From assembly GCA_910587725.1 (NCBI GenBank), contig CAJUNG010000039.1, positions 1-16,816 on the forward strand: a stretch of DNA of 16,816 nt, written 5' to 3'. The DNA comes from an uncultured Bacilli bacterium (GTDB lineage Bacteria > Bacillota_I > Bacilli_A > RF39 > UBA660). Numbering within the stretch: position 1 is the first letter of the stretch; each line of letters opens with the position of its first letter. Made by a program: the position numbers and the translations under genes. Below the pieces are notes generated by a model. It worked only from the letters and a program-made list of their open reading frames with translations. It did no database searches and was not told the origin of the DNA. Below are positions 1 to 7,064 of the stretch, in pieces.

Positions 1-28
1 CGAATATTTGAAGTATTTCAAAACATTA

Positions 29-58
29 TTGACTTTTTTCTTGCGATTGCCCTATATT
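29..58 (+). promoter_or_regulatory. possible sigma-A promoter upstream of spoIIR
   Basis: TTGACT (29-34), an 18-bp spacer and TATATT (53-58) form a fair sigma-A-like promoter about 105 bp before the spoIIR start. In Bacillus spoIIR is read by sigma-F, and I could not find a convincing sigma-F promoter here. The site may therefore be accidental in such AT-rich DNA. Confidence 0.3.
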
Positions 59-162
59 TATTCTAAATAATATTGACTTTTATTTTTTTGTGTGTCCAAT
101 TTTTAAAAAATAATGTATAAAATTTTTTGACTTTCTTCATTATGAAAATAGAGGTGGAGAAA

Positions 163-693
163 ATGAAAAAATTAGGAATAGTTTTAGCGATTATTGTTTT
201 ATACGGAGTATTTCATTCATTGATGATGTCTTCGATTGTGATTCCTGAGGATGCAATTCGCTTTCGAGTAATTGCCAATAGTAATTCGAAAGATGATCAG
301 GAGATAAAGGCGGAAGTATCGAAAGTATTAGAGAGCGAAATGACCGATAGCTTGCGTCTTGCCTCTTCTAAAGTAGAAGCAAGTCTTATTTTACAAAGCG
401 CAATTCCGACGTTTGAAAATCTTGTTGCGAGTACTTTAAAAAACGCCAATTCTTCTCTTGAATTTCAAGTGAATTATGGAATGAACTATTTTCCAGAAAA
501 GATTTACAATGGAGTGAAATATGATGCAGGAGAATATGAGTCTTTAGTGGTAACCTTAGGAGATGGGTTAGGAGATAACTGGTGGTGTGTATTATTTCCT
601 CCTTTATGTGTTATGGAAGCAGAGGAAACAGAAGCAGAAGAGGTTGAATATCATTTCTTTCTAGAAGAATTTTTCCATCATCTTTTCTCATAA
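163..693 (+). CDS. spoIIR: stage II sporulation protein R (SpoIIR)
   Basis: Encodes 176 aa. In the known pathway SpoIIR is made in the forespore and secreted into the space between the two membranes, where it triggers the SpoIIGA protease to mature pro-sigma-E in the mother cell. Visible here: an N-terminal hydrophobic signal/anchor (about residues 4-22), the family signature RFRVIANSNS (33-42) and the C-terminal signature GDNWWCVLFPPLC (137-149), followed by an acidic stretch and an aromatic tail. B. subtilis SpoIIR is somewhat longer (about 224 aa), but both conserved blocks are present. I chose the ATG at 163 because GAGGTGG lies 5 nt upstream; the frame stays open back to a TTG at 127, which has no ribosome site. 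The gene shows the organism encodes part of the sporulation programme. mntP follows after 41 bp with no terminator between, so the two may be co-transcribed. Confidence 0.93.
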   Translation: MKKLGIVLAIIVLYGVFHSLMMSSIVIPEDAIRFRVIANSNSKDDQEIKAEVSKVLESEMTDSLRLASSKVEASLILQSAIPTFENLVASTLKNANSSLEFQVNYGMNYFPEKIYNGVKYDAGEYESLVVTLGDGLGDNWWCVLFPPLCVMEAEETEAEEVEYHFFLEEFFHHLFS

Positions 694-734
694 GTTTTAC
701 TTTCTACTAGTATAGTTTGGTAGGAGGTTTTTTT

Positions 735-1265
735 ATGTCTTTGTGGATGTGTCTTTTTGTTGCAATTTCTTTATCCATGGATGCTTTTTCATTGTCGATG
801 CTTTATGGAACTTTGTCTTTATCTAAACGTGTGATTCGTTTTCTTAGTATGACGGTAGGTATTTTTCATTTTTTTATGCCTCTTTTTGGATATTTATTTG
901 GTGATATGATTTCTTTGGTGTTTATTTTTAATGCTAAACTTTTGGTTGGTGCTATTTTTATTTTATTGTCTATACAAATGTTACTTTCTTTAAACAAGAC
1001 TGAGGAATTATCAGAAATTTCTTCTCTTTTTTCCTATTTATTGTTTGGATTTACTGTTAGTATCGATAGTTTTACCGTAGGAATTGGTATTGGTGGTTTA
1101 AAGTCTAATATATGGGTTCCTTGTATTATTTTTTCTTTGGTTAGTTTTCTATTTACTTTTTTAGGATTATCTTTAGGAAGAAAACTTGCTTCAAAATTTG
1201 GAAAATATTCTACGATTCTTGGTAGTTTAATGTTAATGATATTGGGGTTTTCTTATTTGTTTTAG
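735..1265 (+). CDS. mntP: MntP-family manganese efflux pump
   Basis: Encodes a 176-aa integral membrane protein with about six hydrophobic segments in two homologous halves. Each half carries the family's membrane Asp: SMDAF (D16) near the N-terminus and SIDSF (D111) in the second half. The GIFHFFMPLFG segment (42-52) and the C-terminal GRKLASKFGKYSTILG region (148-163) fit the MntP (DUF204) family, whose members export Mn2+ and protect against manganese excess. Length is normal (about 180-190 aa). The ATG at 735 is preceded by AGGAGG with 7 nt spacing. The related sporulation membrane protein YtaF was considered because spoIIR is adjacent, but the first half matches MntP better. No Mn riboswitch (yybP-ykoY type) is visible in the 41-bp gap upstream. 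No clear terminator follows; a 10-bp direct repeat (TGATGATTTA at 1280-1289 and 1299-1308) lies downstream. Confidence 0.8.
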   Translation: MSLWMCLFVAISLSMDAFSLSMLYGTLSLSKRVIRFLSMTVGIFHFFMPLFGYLFGDMISLVFIFNAKLLVGAIFILLSIQMLLSLNKTEELSEISSLFSYLLFGFTVSIDSFTVGIGIGGLKSNIWVPCIIFSLVSFLFTFLGLSLGRKLASKFGKYSTILGSLMLMILGFSYLF

Positions 1266-1412
1266 TCGTTCGTTGCTTTTGATGATTTATATCTTTACTG
1301 ATGATTTAGAAAAATTGTCAGGATAAATTGTTTTTTTTGAATTTTCTTTTGATTATGATTTTTTGTTTTATTCTTTTTCCTTTTTTTGCCTTCCTTATTT
1401 CTCTTTTCTTCC

Positions 1413-1441
1413 TTGAAAAGTCTTTCATTCTATGGTATTCT
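1413..1441 (+). promoter_or_regulatory. extended -10 sigma-A promoter of fba-murA
   Basis: TTGAAA (1413-1418), 17-bp spacer, TGG-TATTCT (1433-1441, an extended -10). Transcription would start near 1448, giving a leader of only about 18 nt before the fba GTG start. Confidence 0.65.
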
Positions 1442-1465
1442 TGTTGTAGAAAGAAGGAAGTCGTA

Positions 1466-2314
1466 GTGTTAGTAAATTCTAAAGAACTATTGTTGGATGC
1501 AAAGAAAAATGGGTATGCGATAAGTCATTTTAATATTAATAATTTGGAGTGGACGAAATATATATTAGAAGCGATGCAGGAGCTTGGACAACCTGTCATT
1601 TTAGGAGTTAGTGAAGGGGCTAAAAAATATATGGGTGGATTCTATACTGTTTCTTCTATGGTTAATGGTTTACTTCATGATTTAAAGATTACTATTCCCG
1701 TTGTTCTCCATTTGGACCATGGAACTAGTTTTTCCTCTTGTAAGGAAGCTATTGATGCAGGGTTTACTTCTGTTATGATTGATGCTTCTTCCTATCCTTT
1801 TGGAGAAAATGTAAGAATTACTAGGGAAGTTGTAGAGTATGCACATCCGTTAGGTGTTAGTGTAGAAGCGGAACTTGGACATATCGGAGGAAGTGAGGAT
1901 AATATTACTAGCAGTAGTACAAATGCGACTTTAGAAGAGTCTATTGAATTTGTTCGTTTGACTGGGGTGGATTCTTTTGCACCAGCATTAGGTAGTGTAC
2001 ATGGCCTTTATCGGGGAACGGCGAATCTTGATTTTGACACGATGAAGAAAATTCATGAAAATGTTGATGTTCCTCTTGTCTTACATGGTGCATCAGGAAT
2101 TGAAGAGGAAAAAATTAGACGGGCAATATCTTGTGGAATTTCTAAAATTAATGTGAATACAGAATTTCAAATTGCTTGGCATAATGACGTTTTAAAGTTT
2201 GTCAAAGAACATCCAGATGCCTATGACCCTCGTTTAGTCATCGCATCAGGAAGCATTGCGATTAAGAATGCGGTCAAAGAAAAATGTGCATTGTTTTCAA
2301 AAGAGGCAAAATAA
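1466..2314 (+). CDS. fba: class II fructose-bisphosphate aldolase
   Basis: Encodes 282 aa. It cleaves fructose-1,6-bisphosphate to glyceraldehyde-3-phosphate and dihydroxyacetone phosphate (glycolysis and gluconeogenesis, cytoplasmic, zinc-dependent). Visible motifs: HLDHG (catalytic Asp84, zinc ligand His85), the zinc ligands H179 in GSVHG and H207 in VLHGASG, and the NVNTEFQ segment near the C-terminus. Closest to the FbaA branch of Bacillus (about 285 aa). I chose the GTG at 1466 because AAGGA lies 7 nt upstream and it aligns with the usual N-terminus. The open frame runs back to 1328, but that part encodes a T-rich hydrophobic stretch absent from aldolases and contains the promoter. murA follows after 43 bp without a terminator, echoing the fbaA/murAB neighbourhood in Bacillus. 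Confidence 0.95.
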   Translation: MLVNSKELLLDAKKNGYAISHFNINNLEWTKYILEAMQELGQPVILGVSEGAKKYMGGFYTVSSMVNGLLHDLKITIPVVLHLDHGTSFSSCKEAIDAGFTSVMIDASSYPFGENVRITREVVEYAHPLGVSVEAELGHIGGSEDNITSSSTNATLEESIEFVRLTGVDSFAPALGSVHGLYRGTANLDFDTMKKIHENVDVPLVLHGASGIEEEKIRRAISCGISKINVNTEFQIAWHNDVLKFVKEHPDAYDPRLVIASGSIAIKNAVKEKCALFSKEAK

Positions 2315-2357
2315 AGTTTTAGGAATACAATATAGTAGGTATTTGGAGGAGTAGTTT

Positions 2358-3611
2358 ATGAAGAAGTTAAAAATCATAGGAGGGGAAGAGTTATCTGGTA
2401 CAATTCGAATTAGTGGGGCAAAGAATAGTGTTGTTGCTTTAATTCCCGCAGCTATTTTGGCAAGTGACGAGGTGACGATTTGTAATGTTCCAGAAATTAC
2501 GGATACACAAGCTCTTGTCGAGATATTAGAATATTTAAATATTCCTGTTCGTCGTGCTAGTGAGAGTTTGGTTATTGACCCTTCACATATGGAAAATAAA
2601 GAAGTACCTGAAGTGATTTCTAAGAAACTTCGTGCATCTTATTATTTTTTAGGTGCTTTGCTTGGAAAATTTGGTCGAGCAGAGATGTATTTTCCTGGAG
2701 GGTGTTCGATTGGTGAACGTCCGATTAATCTTCACTTGAAGGGCTTTGAAGCACTTGGTGCTAAGGTAACGATGGAAGATAATAAGTATATTGTGGAAGC
2801 TTCCGAATTAGTAGGTGCACCGATTTATCTAGATATTGCAAGTGTTGGTGCAACAATTAATATTATGTTGGCTAGTGTTTATGCTAAGGGAGAAACAATT
2901 ATTGATAATGCGGCAAAGGAACCAGAGATTGTGAATGTGGCAACCTTTTTAAATAATATGGGTGCAAAAATTACTGGTGCTGGGACTTCAACGATTCATA
3001 TTCATGGAGTTGACTCGTTAAAGGGATGCTTTACTGAGGTTATTCCGGATAGAATTGAAGCAGGGACTTATATTTTGGCAGGAGCACTTTGTGGAAAGAA
3101 CTTGCGTATTGAAAATATTATTCCTAAACATTTAGAGTCGCTCACTTCTAAACTTCGAGAGATGGGAGTTCCTTTTAAATTTGAATTTGATTCTTTGATT
3201 ATTTCTAGGACGAATGATTTGAAAGCCACGAATATTGAAACGGCTGTTTATCCTGGATTTCCTACGGATTTACAACAACCATTTATGACTCTTCTTACTT
3301 ATGCGAAAGGCGTTAGCACAGTAGAGGAAAATATTTTTGAAAATCGATTTATGCAGGTTCCTTATATTCGAGAGATGGGTGCTAGAATTGATTTGAAGGG
3401 AACGACAGCTATGGTTCATGGAGGGACGCAACTTGTAGGGTGTGAAGTGGTTGCTACAGATTTACGTGCAGGTGCTGCTTTGGTACTTGCTGCTCTTTCT
3501 GCTAATGGTGTAACGGTGATTAATAATGTGGAGCATATTTTAAGGGGTTATGAAAAGTTGATTGAGAAATTGAAAGATGTTGGGGCTAAGATTGAATTGA
3601 TTGAGGAATAA
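2358..3611 (+). CDS. murA: UDP-N-acetylglucosamine 1-carboxyvinyltransferase (MurA, MurZ/MurAB type)
   Basis: Encodes 417 aa, full length. It transfers enolpyruvate from PEP to UDP-GlcNAc, the first committed step of peptidoglycan synthesis, and is the target of fosfomycin. Visible: SGAKNS with Lys22-Asn23, the flexible loop PGGCSIGERP with catalytic Cys116 (so fosfomycin sensitivity is expected from the active site), GFPTDLQQP with catalytic Asp304, DLRAG (R370) and HILRGY (R396). Its position directly behind fba suggests it corresponds to the second Firmicute paralogue (MurZ/MurAB); a second murA elsewhere in the genome would fit. The ATG start has GGAGGA 7 nt upstream. Transcription ends at the hairpin 20 bp beyond the stop. 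Confidence 0.95.
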   Translation: MKKLKIIGGEELSGTIRISGAKNSVVALIPAAILASDEVTICNVPEITDTQALVEILEYLNIPVRRASESLVIDPSHMENKEVPEVISKKLRASYYFLGALLGKFGRAEMYFPGGCSIGERPINLHLKGFEALGAKVTMEDNKYIVEASELVGAPIYLDIASVGATINIMLASVYAKGETIIDNAAKEPEIVNVATFLNNMGAKITGAGTSTIHIHGVDSLKGCFTEVIPDRIEAGTYILAGALCGKNLRIENIIPKHLESLTSKLREMGVPFKFEFDSLIISRTNDLKATNIETAVYPGFPTDLQQPFMTLLTYAKGVSTVEENIFENRFMQVPYIREMGARIDLKGTTAMVHGGTQLVGCEVVATDLRAGAALVLAALSANGVTVINNVEHILRGYEKLIEKLKDVGAKIELIEE

Positions 3612-3630
3612 CTAATTTTTAGAAAAAATG

Positions 3631-3678
3631 AAAAAGAAACTGTTTGGAGATTTTATCTTGTTTTCAGTTTCTTTTTTT
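3631..3678. terminator. bidirectional rho-independent terminator between murA and the Rpn-type gene
   Basis: A perfect 12-bp stem (3631-3642 with 3665-3676) has its 3' arm running into a T7 tract on the plus strand. A smaller nested stem (agat/atct) lies in the loop. On the minus strand the hairpin is followed by a T-rich tract, so it can also end the convergent gene, whose stop codon lies next to it. Confidence 0.85.
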
Positions 3679-3679
3679 G

Positions 3680-4540
3680 TTAAGATTCTAATAAAGAAAG
3701 AATTGATTTCTCACTCATTCCAGAGACTTTAGAAATTTCTGGGATGGTCATATTTTTAGCAAGACTTTGAATGACTATTTTTTGTCCCTCTTCACGTCCT
3801 TCAACTTGACCGAGTAGATAGCTCCCCATCCGTAATCTTTCTTGATTTTCATCATAATCGTAGTATCCAATCTCATTTTCATTTTCTAGGTATTCTTCAA
3901 CTTTTGGTATAGTTTTCATTAATTCTTCATCTCCTTCAGCACATTTTTTGATATTTTCGATTCCCTCTGCGGTTAAGTATTTGGCATAGCGAATCAGTTT
4001 CTCATCGATACCTCTATTATACCTCATATCAATAATTCTGTCTAGATTTAAGTGAATCGATTGATATCCTTTTTTTGTTTCTATGACTTGATTTTGATCA
4101 TTTACAGTAAAATATTGAATTGCCGTTTTCACTTTCTTCTTGTTGAAACAATTAAAATTAATCAATATGACTTTTTTGTAGATATATCTTGTTTCTATGC
4201 GTTTTGTCGAAAGAAAGGCAATTTTGTTTGCATATTCACTATTCTTTTCAAAGATGTCTAATGTATTTTGTTGATTCATTTCTAGAATGATGATTAGGTC
4301 TAGATGATTTAGATAAATGATGATATCCGAGACTTTTCCCTTTTCTTTTTGATTCTGTTTTGGTATTTCACCTCCTGTAATTTTCATATGTTCAAATTCT
4401 TTCTTGGGGAGATGCAAAAGAATAGAGAGAACAGAAGATAGAATATCTTTTGATGAAGGGTCTTTAATCATTGCTTTAAAGAAAGAATCATTGGTCATAT
4501 GAATCGTTTTTCTTAAATTTTGTAGTTTTGTCGTATCCAA
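3680..4540 (-). CDS. Rpn / PD-(D/E)XK nuclease family protein (transposase-like, PF12784 type)
   Basis: Encodes 286 aa. This family includes the recombination-promoting nucleases (Rpn) related to YhgA-like putative transposases; they are DNA nucleases rather than proven transposases. Visible: an N-terminal helical block (MTNDSFFKAMI, 15-25), a PD-(D/E)XK-like core with SDIII (Asp72) and ILEMN (Glu87-Met88-Asn89), and a family-typical C-terminus, GREEG followed by a short helix-turn-helix-like segment (IPEISKVSGMSEKSI). The start is TTG at 4540, supported by AGGAGGTG 5 nt upstream. It is a single gene with its own promoter and terminator, convergent with murA and divergent from the SGNH gene. 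No terminal inverted repeats or target duplications are visible, so it is not a recognisable insertion sequence. Function in this host is unknown. Confidence 0.8.
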   Translation of the reverse strand: MDTTKLQNLRKTIHMTNDSFFKAMIKDPSSKDILSSVLSILLHLPKKEFEHMKITGGEIPKQNQKEKGKVSDIIIYLNHLDLIIILEMNQQNTLDIFEKNSEYANKIAFLSTKRIETRYIYKKVILINFNCFNKKKVKTAIQYFTVNDQNQVIETKKGYQSIHLNLDRIIDMRYNRGIDEKLIRYAKYLTAEGIENIKKCAEGDEELMKTIPKVEEYLENENEIGYYDYDENQERLRMGSYLLGQVEGREEGQKIVIQSLAKNMTIPEISKVSGMSEKSILSLLES

Positions 4541-4586
4541 GGATACACCTCCTTTGATTTAAATTAGAAAGAATACTTTTTTCCCT

Positions 4587-4615
4587 CTAATATAAATATT
4601 TGCAAAAATTTTCAA
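4587..4615 (-). promoter_or_regulatory. sigma-A promoter of the Rpn-type gene
   Basis: Read on the minus strand: TTGAAA (4615-4610), 17-bp spacer, TATTAG (4592-4587), about 45 bp before the TTG start. Confidence 0.5.
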
Positions 4616-4668
4616 TTTTCTACAAAATTTTGGAAAAAATCGTTAAAAAGTTTTTAAAATTTACCTTA

Positions 4669-4676
4669 TGTATAAT
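4669..4676 (+). promoter_or_regulatory. candidate -10 element upstream of the SGNH hydrolase gene
   Basis: A consensus TATAAT (4671-4676) stands about 100 bp before the TTG start. No good -35 lies at the right distance, so this is weak. Between it and the gene is an inverted repeat, TATTATT (4729-4735) and AATAATA (4745-4751), which could be a hairpin or an operator. Confidence 0.3.
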
Positions 4677-4776
4677 TCAATGAAGTTATTGTTAACGAAA
4701 AGAATAAAAGATGGTTATTATTTTTTCGTATTATTTTCGTTTCGAATAATATATTAAAACTAGGAGGTGTTTTCTT

Positions 4777-5514
4777 TTGCGATTTAAAAAGACATGTTTT
4801 GCTTGTATTATTATTCTAATTTGTTTTTTAACTTATTTACACTTTGCAAATCGTGATATTTTATATGTTGCTCTTGGAGATTCTTTGGCGGCAGGTCAAA
4901 ATCCATATGGTGAAATTGGTTATGGTTATACTGATGGGATTGCGGATTATTTAAAAAGTGAGGGTAAATTAAAACTTTTTGTGAAGGAATATGCCGTTTC
5001 TGGCTATACTGCTAAAGATGTGAAAGCGGATATTTTGAATAATAAGAGTGTATCCATCGATGGGAAGGAATATAATATTCGTCTTTTGTTAAGAGAAGCC
5101 AATTTAGTTACAATTTCTCTTGGTGCGAATGATTTTATGAAAGGATTATCTGTTCAAAACTTAAATTTAGATAACCTTGCACTTTATCAAGAAAAGATTA
5201 AAGATTCTTTAAACAATGTCAGAGTTTCTTTTTCAGAGATTGCGAAATATGCAAAATGCAAGGTTATTGTACTTGGCTATTACAATCCATTTCCTATTTT
5301 ATTTACCGTTAATGAAAAAGCAGTTGATGCGATTTTTCAATATGCCGATGAAGAATATCGTTCCCTTTGTGAGGAGTATTCGTTTGAATATATCAGTTTT
5401 TATCAAACATTTAAAGAGAATACAGACTTTCTTCCTAATCCTTTTGATATCCACCCAAATGCTTTAGGATATGCCAAAATGTCATCTATGGTTATTGATT
5501 ATTTTCTAAAATGA
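4777..5514 (+). CDS. membrane-anchored SGNH/GDSL-family hydrolase (YpmR-like)
   Basis: Encodes 245 aa. SGNH enzymes are serine esterases/lipases; many Firmicute members act on cell-surface lipids or acylated glycans, but the substrate here cannot be read from sequence. An N-terminal signal anchor (about residues 6-22) places the catalytic domain outside the membrane. Catalytic blocks are all present: GDSLAAG (nucleophile Ser36), SGYTAKD with oxyanion Gly76, LGANDF (Asn118) and DIHPN (Asp224, His226). The TTG at 4777 is chosen because AGGAGGTG lies 7 nt upstream and the next residues are the positively charged start of the signal. The gene ends with TGA, the only TGA stop among the intact genes here. 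It is followed after 155 bp by the broken MFS gene, which has its own promoter candidate. Confidence 0.85.
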   Translation: MRFKKTCFACIIILICFLTYLHFANRDILYVALGDSLAAGQNPYGEIGYGYTDGIADYLKSEGKLKLFVKEYAVSGYTAKDVKADILNNKSVSIDGKEYNIRLLLREANLVTISLGANDFMKGLSVQNLNLDNLALYQEKIKDSLNNVRVSFSEIAKYAKCKVIVLGYYNPFPILFTVNEKAVDAIFQYADEEYRSLCEEYSFEYISFYQTFKENTDFLPNPFDIHPNALGYAKMSSMVIDYFLK

Positions 5515-5581
5515 GTTTGTATTCCTCTACATTGAAAATGTTCAAATTAACCGCTTAGTACTAGATATTCAAATAGTTTTT

Positions 5582-5612
5582 TTGCGACAAAAGATTTTTT
5601 TAATGATATAAT
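5582..5612 (+). promoter_or_regulatory. promoter candidate of the MFS pseudogene
   Basis: A consensus TATAAT (5607-5612) is preceded by TGA (5604-5606), making an extended -10. A TTGCGA -35 lies 19 bp upstream (5582-5587), longer than ideal. The gene start follows 57 bp downstream. Confidence 0.5.
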
Positions 5613-5669
5613 TTCTTTGTTCAATAGAATCAGTGAAGTAATTATTGTAGTAAAGAGGTTTAAAGTAAA

Positions 5670-6844
5670 ATGAAGCTGAACAATTATAGAATTATTTTTT
5701 TATTAAGAGTTTTAAAAAGCATTCTTCAAAGTTTTGTTGATGTATTTTTTGTACTATATTTTTTGACGGTATCTAATCATGATATTTTACCACTAGGAAT
5801 TTATAAAATAATTTCTATGGTTACTGTATGACTCGTTATCTTTTCTTTTAGGAATTACTCTAAAAAGAAAGAATTCATCTTATGCAGATAGGAATTCTTC
5901 TTTATTTCTTTTATTTTCTATTTATTGTGATATGGAAAGAGAAGATTGTTGATTATATGTATATTTTGGGGATTTTATATGGTTTAGAAGAAGGATTCTA
6001 TTATTCTGTATACAATATTATTGAAACCGATGTGGTGGATAATCAGAATCGTGCAAAATATATTGGGGTTTTTACCTTAATCAAAAATGTGATTTCTATT
6101 TTCTTTCCTCTTTTATTTGGTGTTTTTATTCAAAACTGTGGATTTATCAGTGCTGTTTTTTTCTCTTTATTCATTGTATTAATTGAGCTTCTTCTTTCTC
6201 AATTTTTTCATGATGGTAATATTCCAAAAATGAAGAAAACAAATTTCAAGGCATTTTATCAAAAGGTAAAAAAAGATGCGAAATTTCAGAGAATTTTAGC
6301 AATGAAATTTTGTGGAGGACTTACGTATTCTGAAGGAGCTTTATCTTATGTTGTTACAATTTATATCATTAAAGTGTTTTCGGAAAGTTTAAGTCTTGGA
6401 ATATTTACTTCTGTTTTTTGCTTAATTTCTGCATTGATTGGTTTTTTATTTGCGAAGATTATCCATCCGAAATATTATCGCTCTCTAATTATTTCAACTT
6501 CTATTGTTACCATAGTTTTATTATGTGTGATGATTCTACATTGTAACTTTTTTACAATCGTTTTGTATCATTTATTTCAAACGATTTCTAAAACTTTGAC
6601 GGATTTAGTCAATGAAAAAAACACTTCTAATTTTTCAAATACGGAAGGCATCAGAAAGGAATTTAAAATCGAATATTTTTTAAGTATTGAAACGGCGTTA
6701 CTTATGGGTAGAGTTATTAGCAATGGTCTTTTTATCTTAATGGCATTTACGAATTCAGATTTTATCATGGCGATATTTGTTGGATTTGCAGCGATGAGAG
6801 CAATTTCTTCAATTCGTTTGCAATCTTTATTTAATGAATCTTAA
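5670..6844 (+). pseudogene. MFS-type transporter, disrupted by a premature stop and a frameshift
   Basis: The ATG at 5670 (after an AAAGAGGT ribosome-site-like stretch) opens a 53-codon frame that encodes a first membrane helix and stops at TGA 5829-5831. Reading past it, the same frame continues plausibly until about 5888, but the rest of the protein, an open frame of 320 codons ending at 6844, lies in another frame. Joining the pieces gives about 391 codons, the normal size of a 12-helix major facilitator transporter. The remaining part has about ten hydrophobic segments and a conserved-looking YNIIETDVVDNQNRAKYIG loop. The most economical repair is TGA back to TGG (Trp) and one extra A in the A5 run at 5862-5866. 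The 320-codon part has an ATG at 5882 but no good ribosome site, so a functional short protein is unlikely. The substrate is unknown. Confidence 0.75.
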
Positions 6845-6897
6845 TTATGATTTTCATTGTTTCTTAGTGAATCTTTTTATGAATTTTTACTAGATAA

Positions 6898-6998
6898 TGT
6901 CAAAATTTTACGTCTTTTTACATTGTTTACAGAAAAATGTCGAAAATTCGACACAAGTTGACATAACTAGTGCTTTTTCGCTGTTTCCATTTGTCAAA
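6898..6998 (+). promoter_or_regulatory. cluster of Spo0A-box-like sites upstream of spo0A
   Basis: TGTCGAA (6938-6944) and TTCGACA (6947-6953) form a perfect inverted pair of the known Spo0A target TGTCGAA, separated by AA. Weaker relatives lacking the G flank it: TGTCAAA at 6898-6904, TTGACA (reverse orientation) at 6958-6963, and TTGTCAAA at 6991-6998, which lies between the -35 and -10 of the spo0A promoter. This suggests direct autoregulation by Spo0A~P. Confidence 0.65.
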
Positions 6999-7012
6999 AA
7001 ATCTTATATAAT
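6984..7012 (+). promoter_or_regulatory. sigma-A promoter of spo0A
   Basis: TTTCCA (6984-6989), 17-bp spacer, TATAAT (7007-7012); predicted start near 7019, about 45 nt before the ATG. A perfect TTGACA at 6958-6963 has no matching -10. No clear sigma-H promoter was found. Confidence 0.6.
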
Positions 7013-7064
7013 AGTGGTGCGTGGTAAAAAATATAGAATAATAATGAATAGAAAAGGAGATATT

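Noticed and set aside
1328..1465. N-terminal extension of the aldolase from a TTG at 1328
   Set aside because: The extension is a T-rich hydrophobic stretch with no ribosome site, is absent from aldolases, and contains a good promoter.
4204..4211. Perfect TTGTCGAA (0A-box-like) sequence
   Set aside because: It lies inside the coding sequence of the Rpn-type gene, far from any promoter; an 8-bp match can occur by chance. A similar TTCGACA inside the last gene (about 16148) was rejected for the same reason.
3680..4540. Rpn-type gene as part of an insertion sequence
   Set aside because: No terminal inverted repeats or target-site duplications flank it; its own promoter and a shared terminator fit an ordinary single gene.
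5829..5831. TGA as a recoded Trp codon (mycoplasma-type genetic code)
   Set aside because: Conserved Trp positions in SpoIIR, aldolase, Spo0A and other genes are TGG, and the SGNH gene ends normally at a TGA, so TGA acts as stop here.
5862..5867. Programmed -1 frameshift at AAAAAG in the MFS gene
   Set aside because: The sequence resembles a slippery site, but the upstream in-frame TGA would already prevent ribosomes from reaching it; decay explains both lesions.
6958..6963. TTGACA as the -35 of the spo0A promoter
   Set aside because: No -10-like hexamer lies 16-18 bp downstream; it is more likely part of the 0A-like cluster.
6897..7064. Longer Spo0A start at 6897
   Set aside because: The added residues have no homology to receiver domains and overlap the 0A boxes and the promoter; AAGGAG marks the ATG at 7065.
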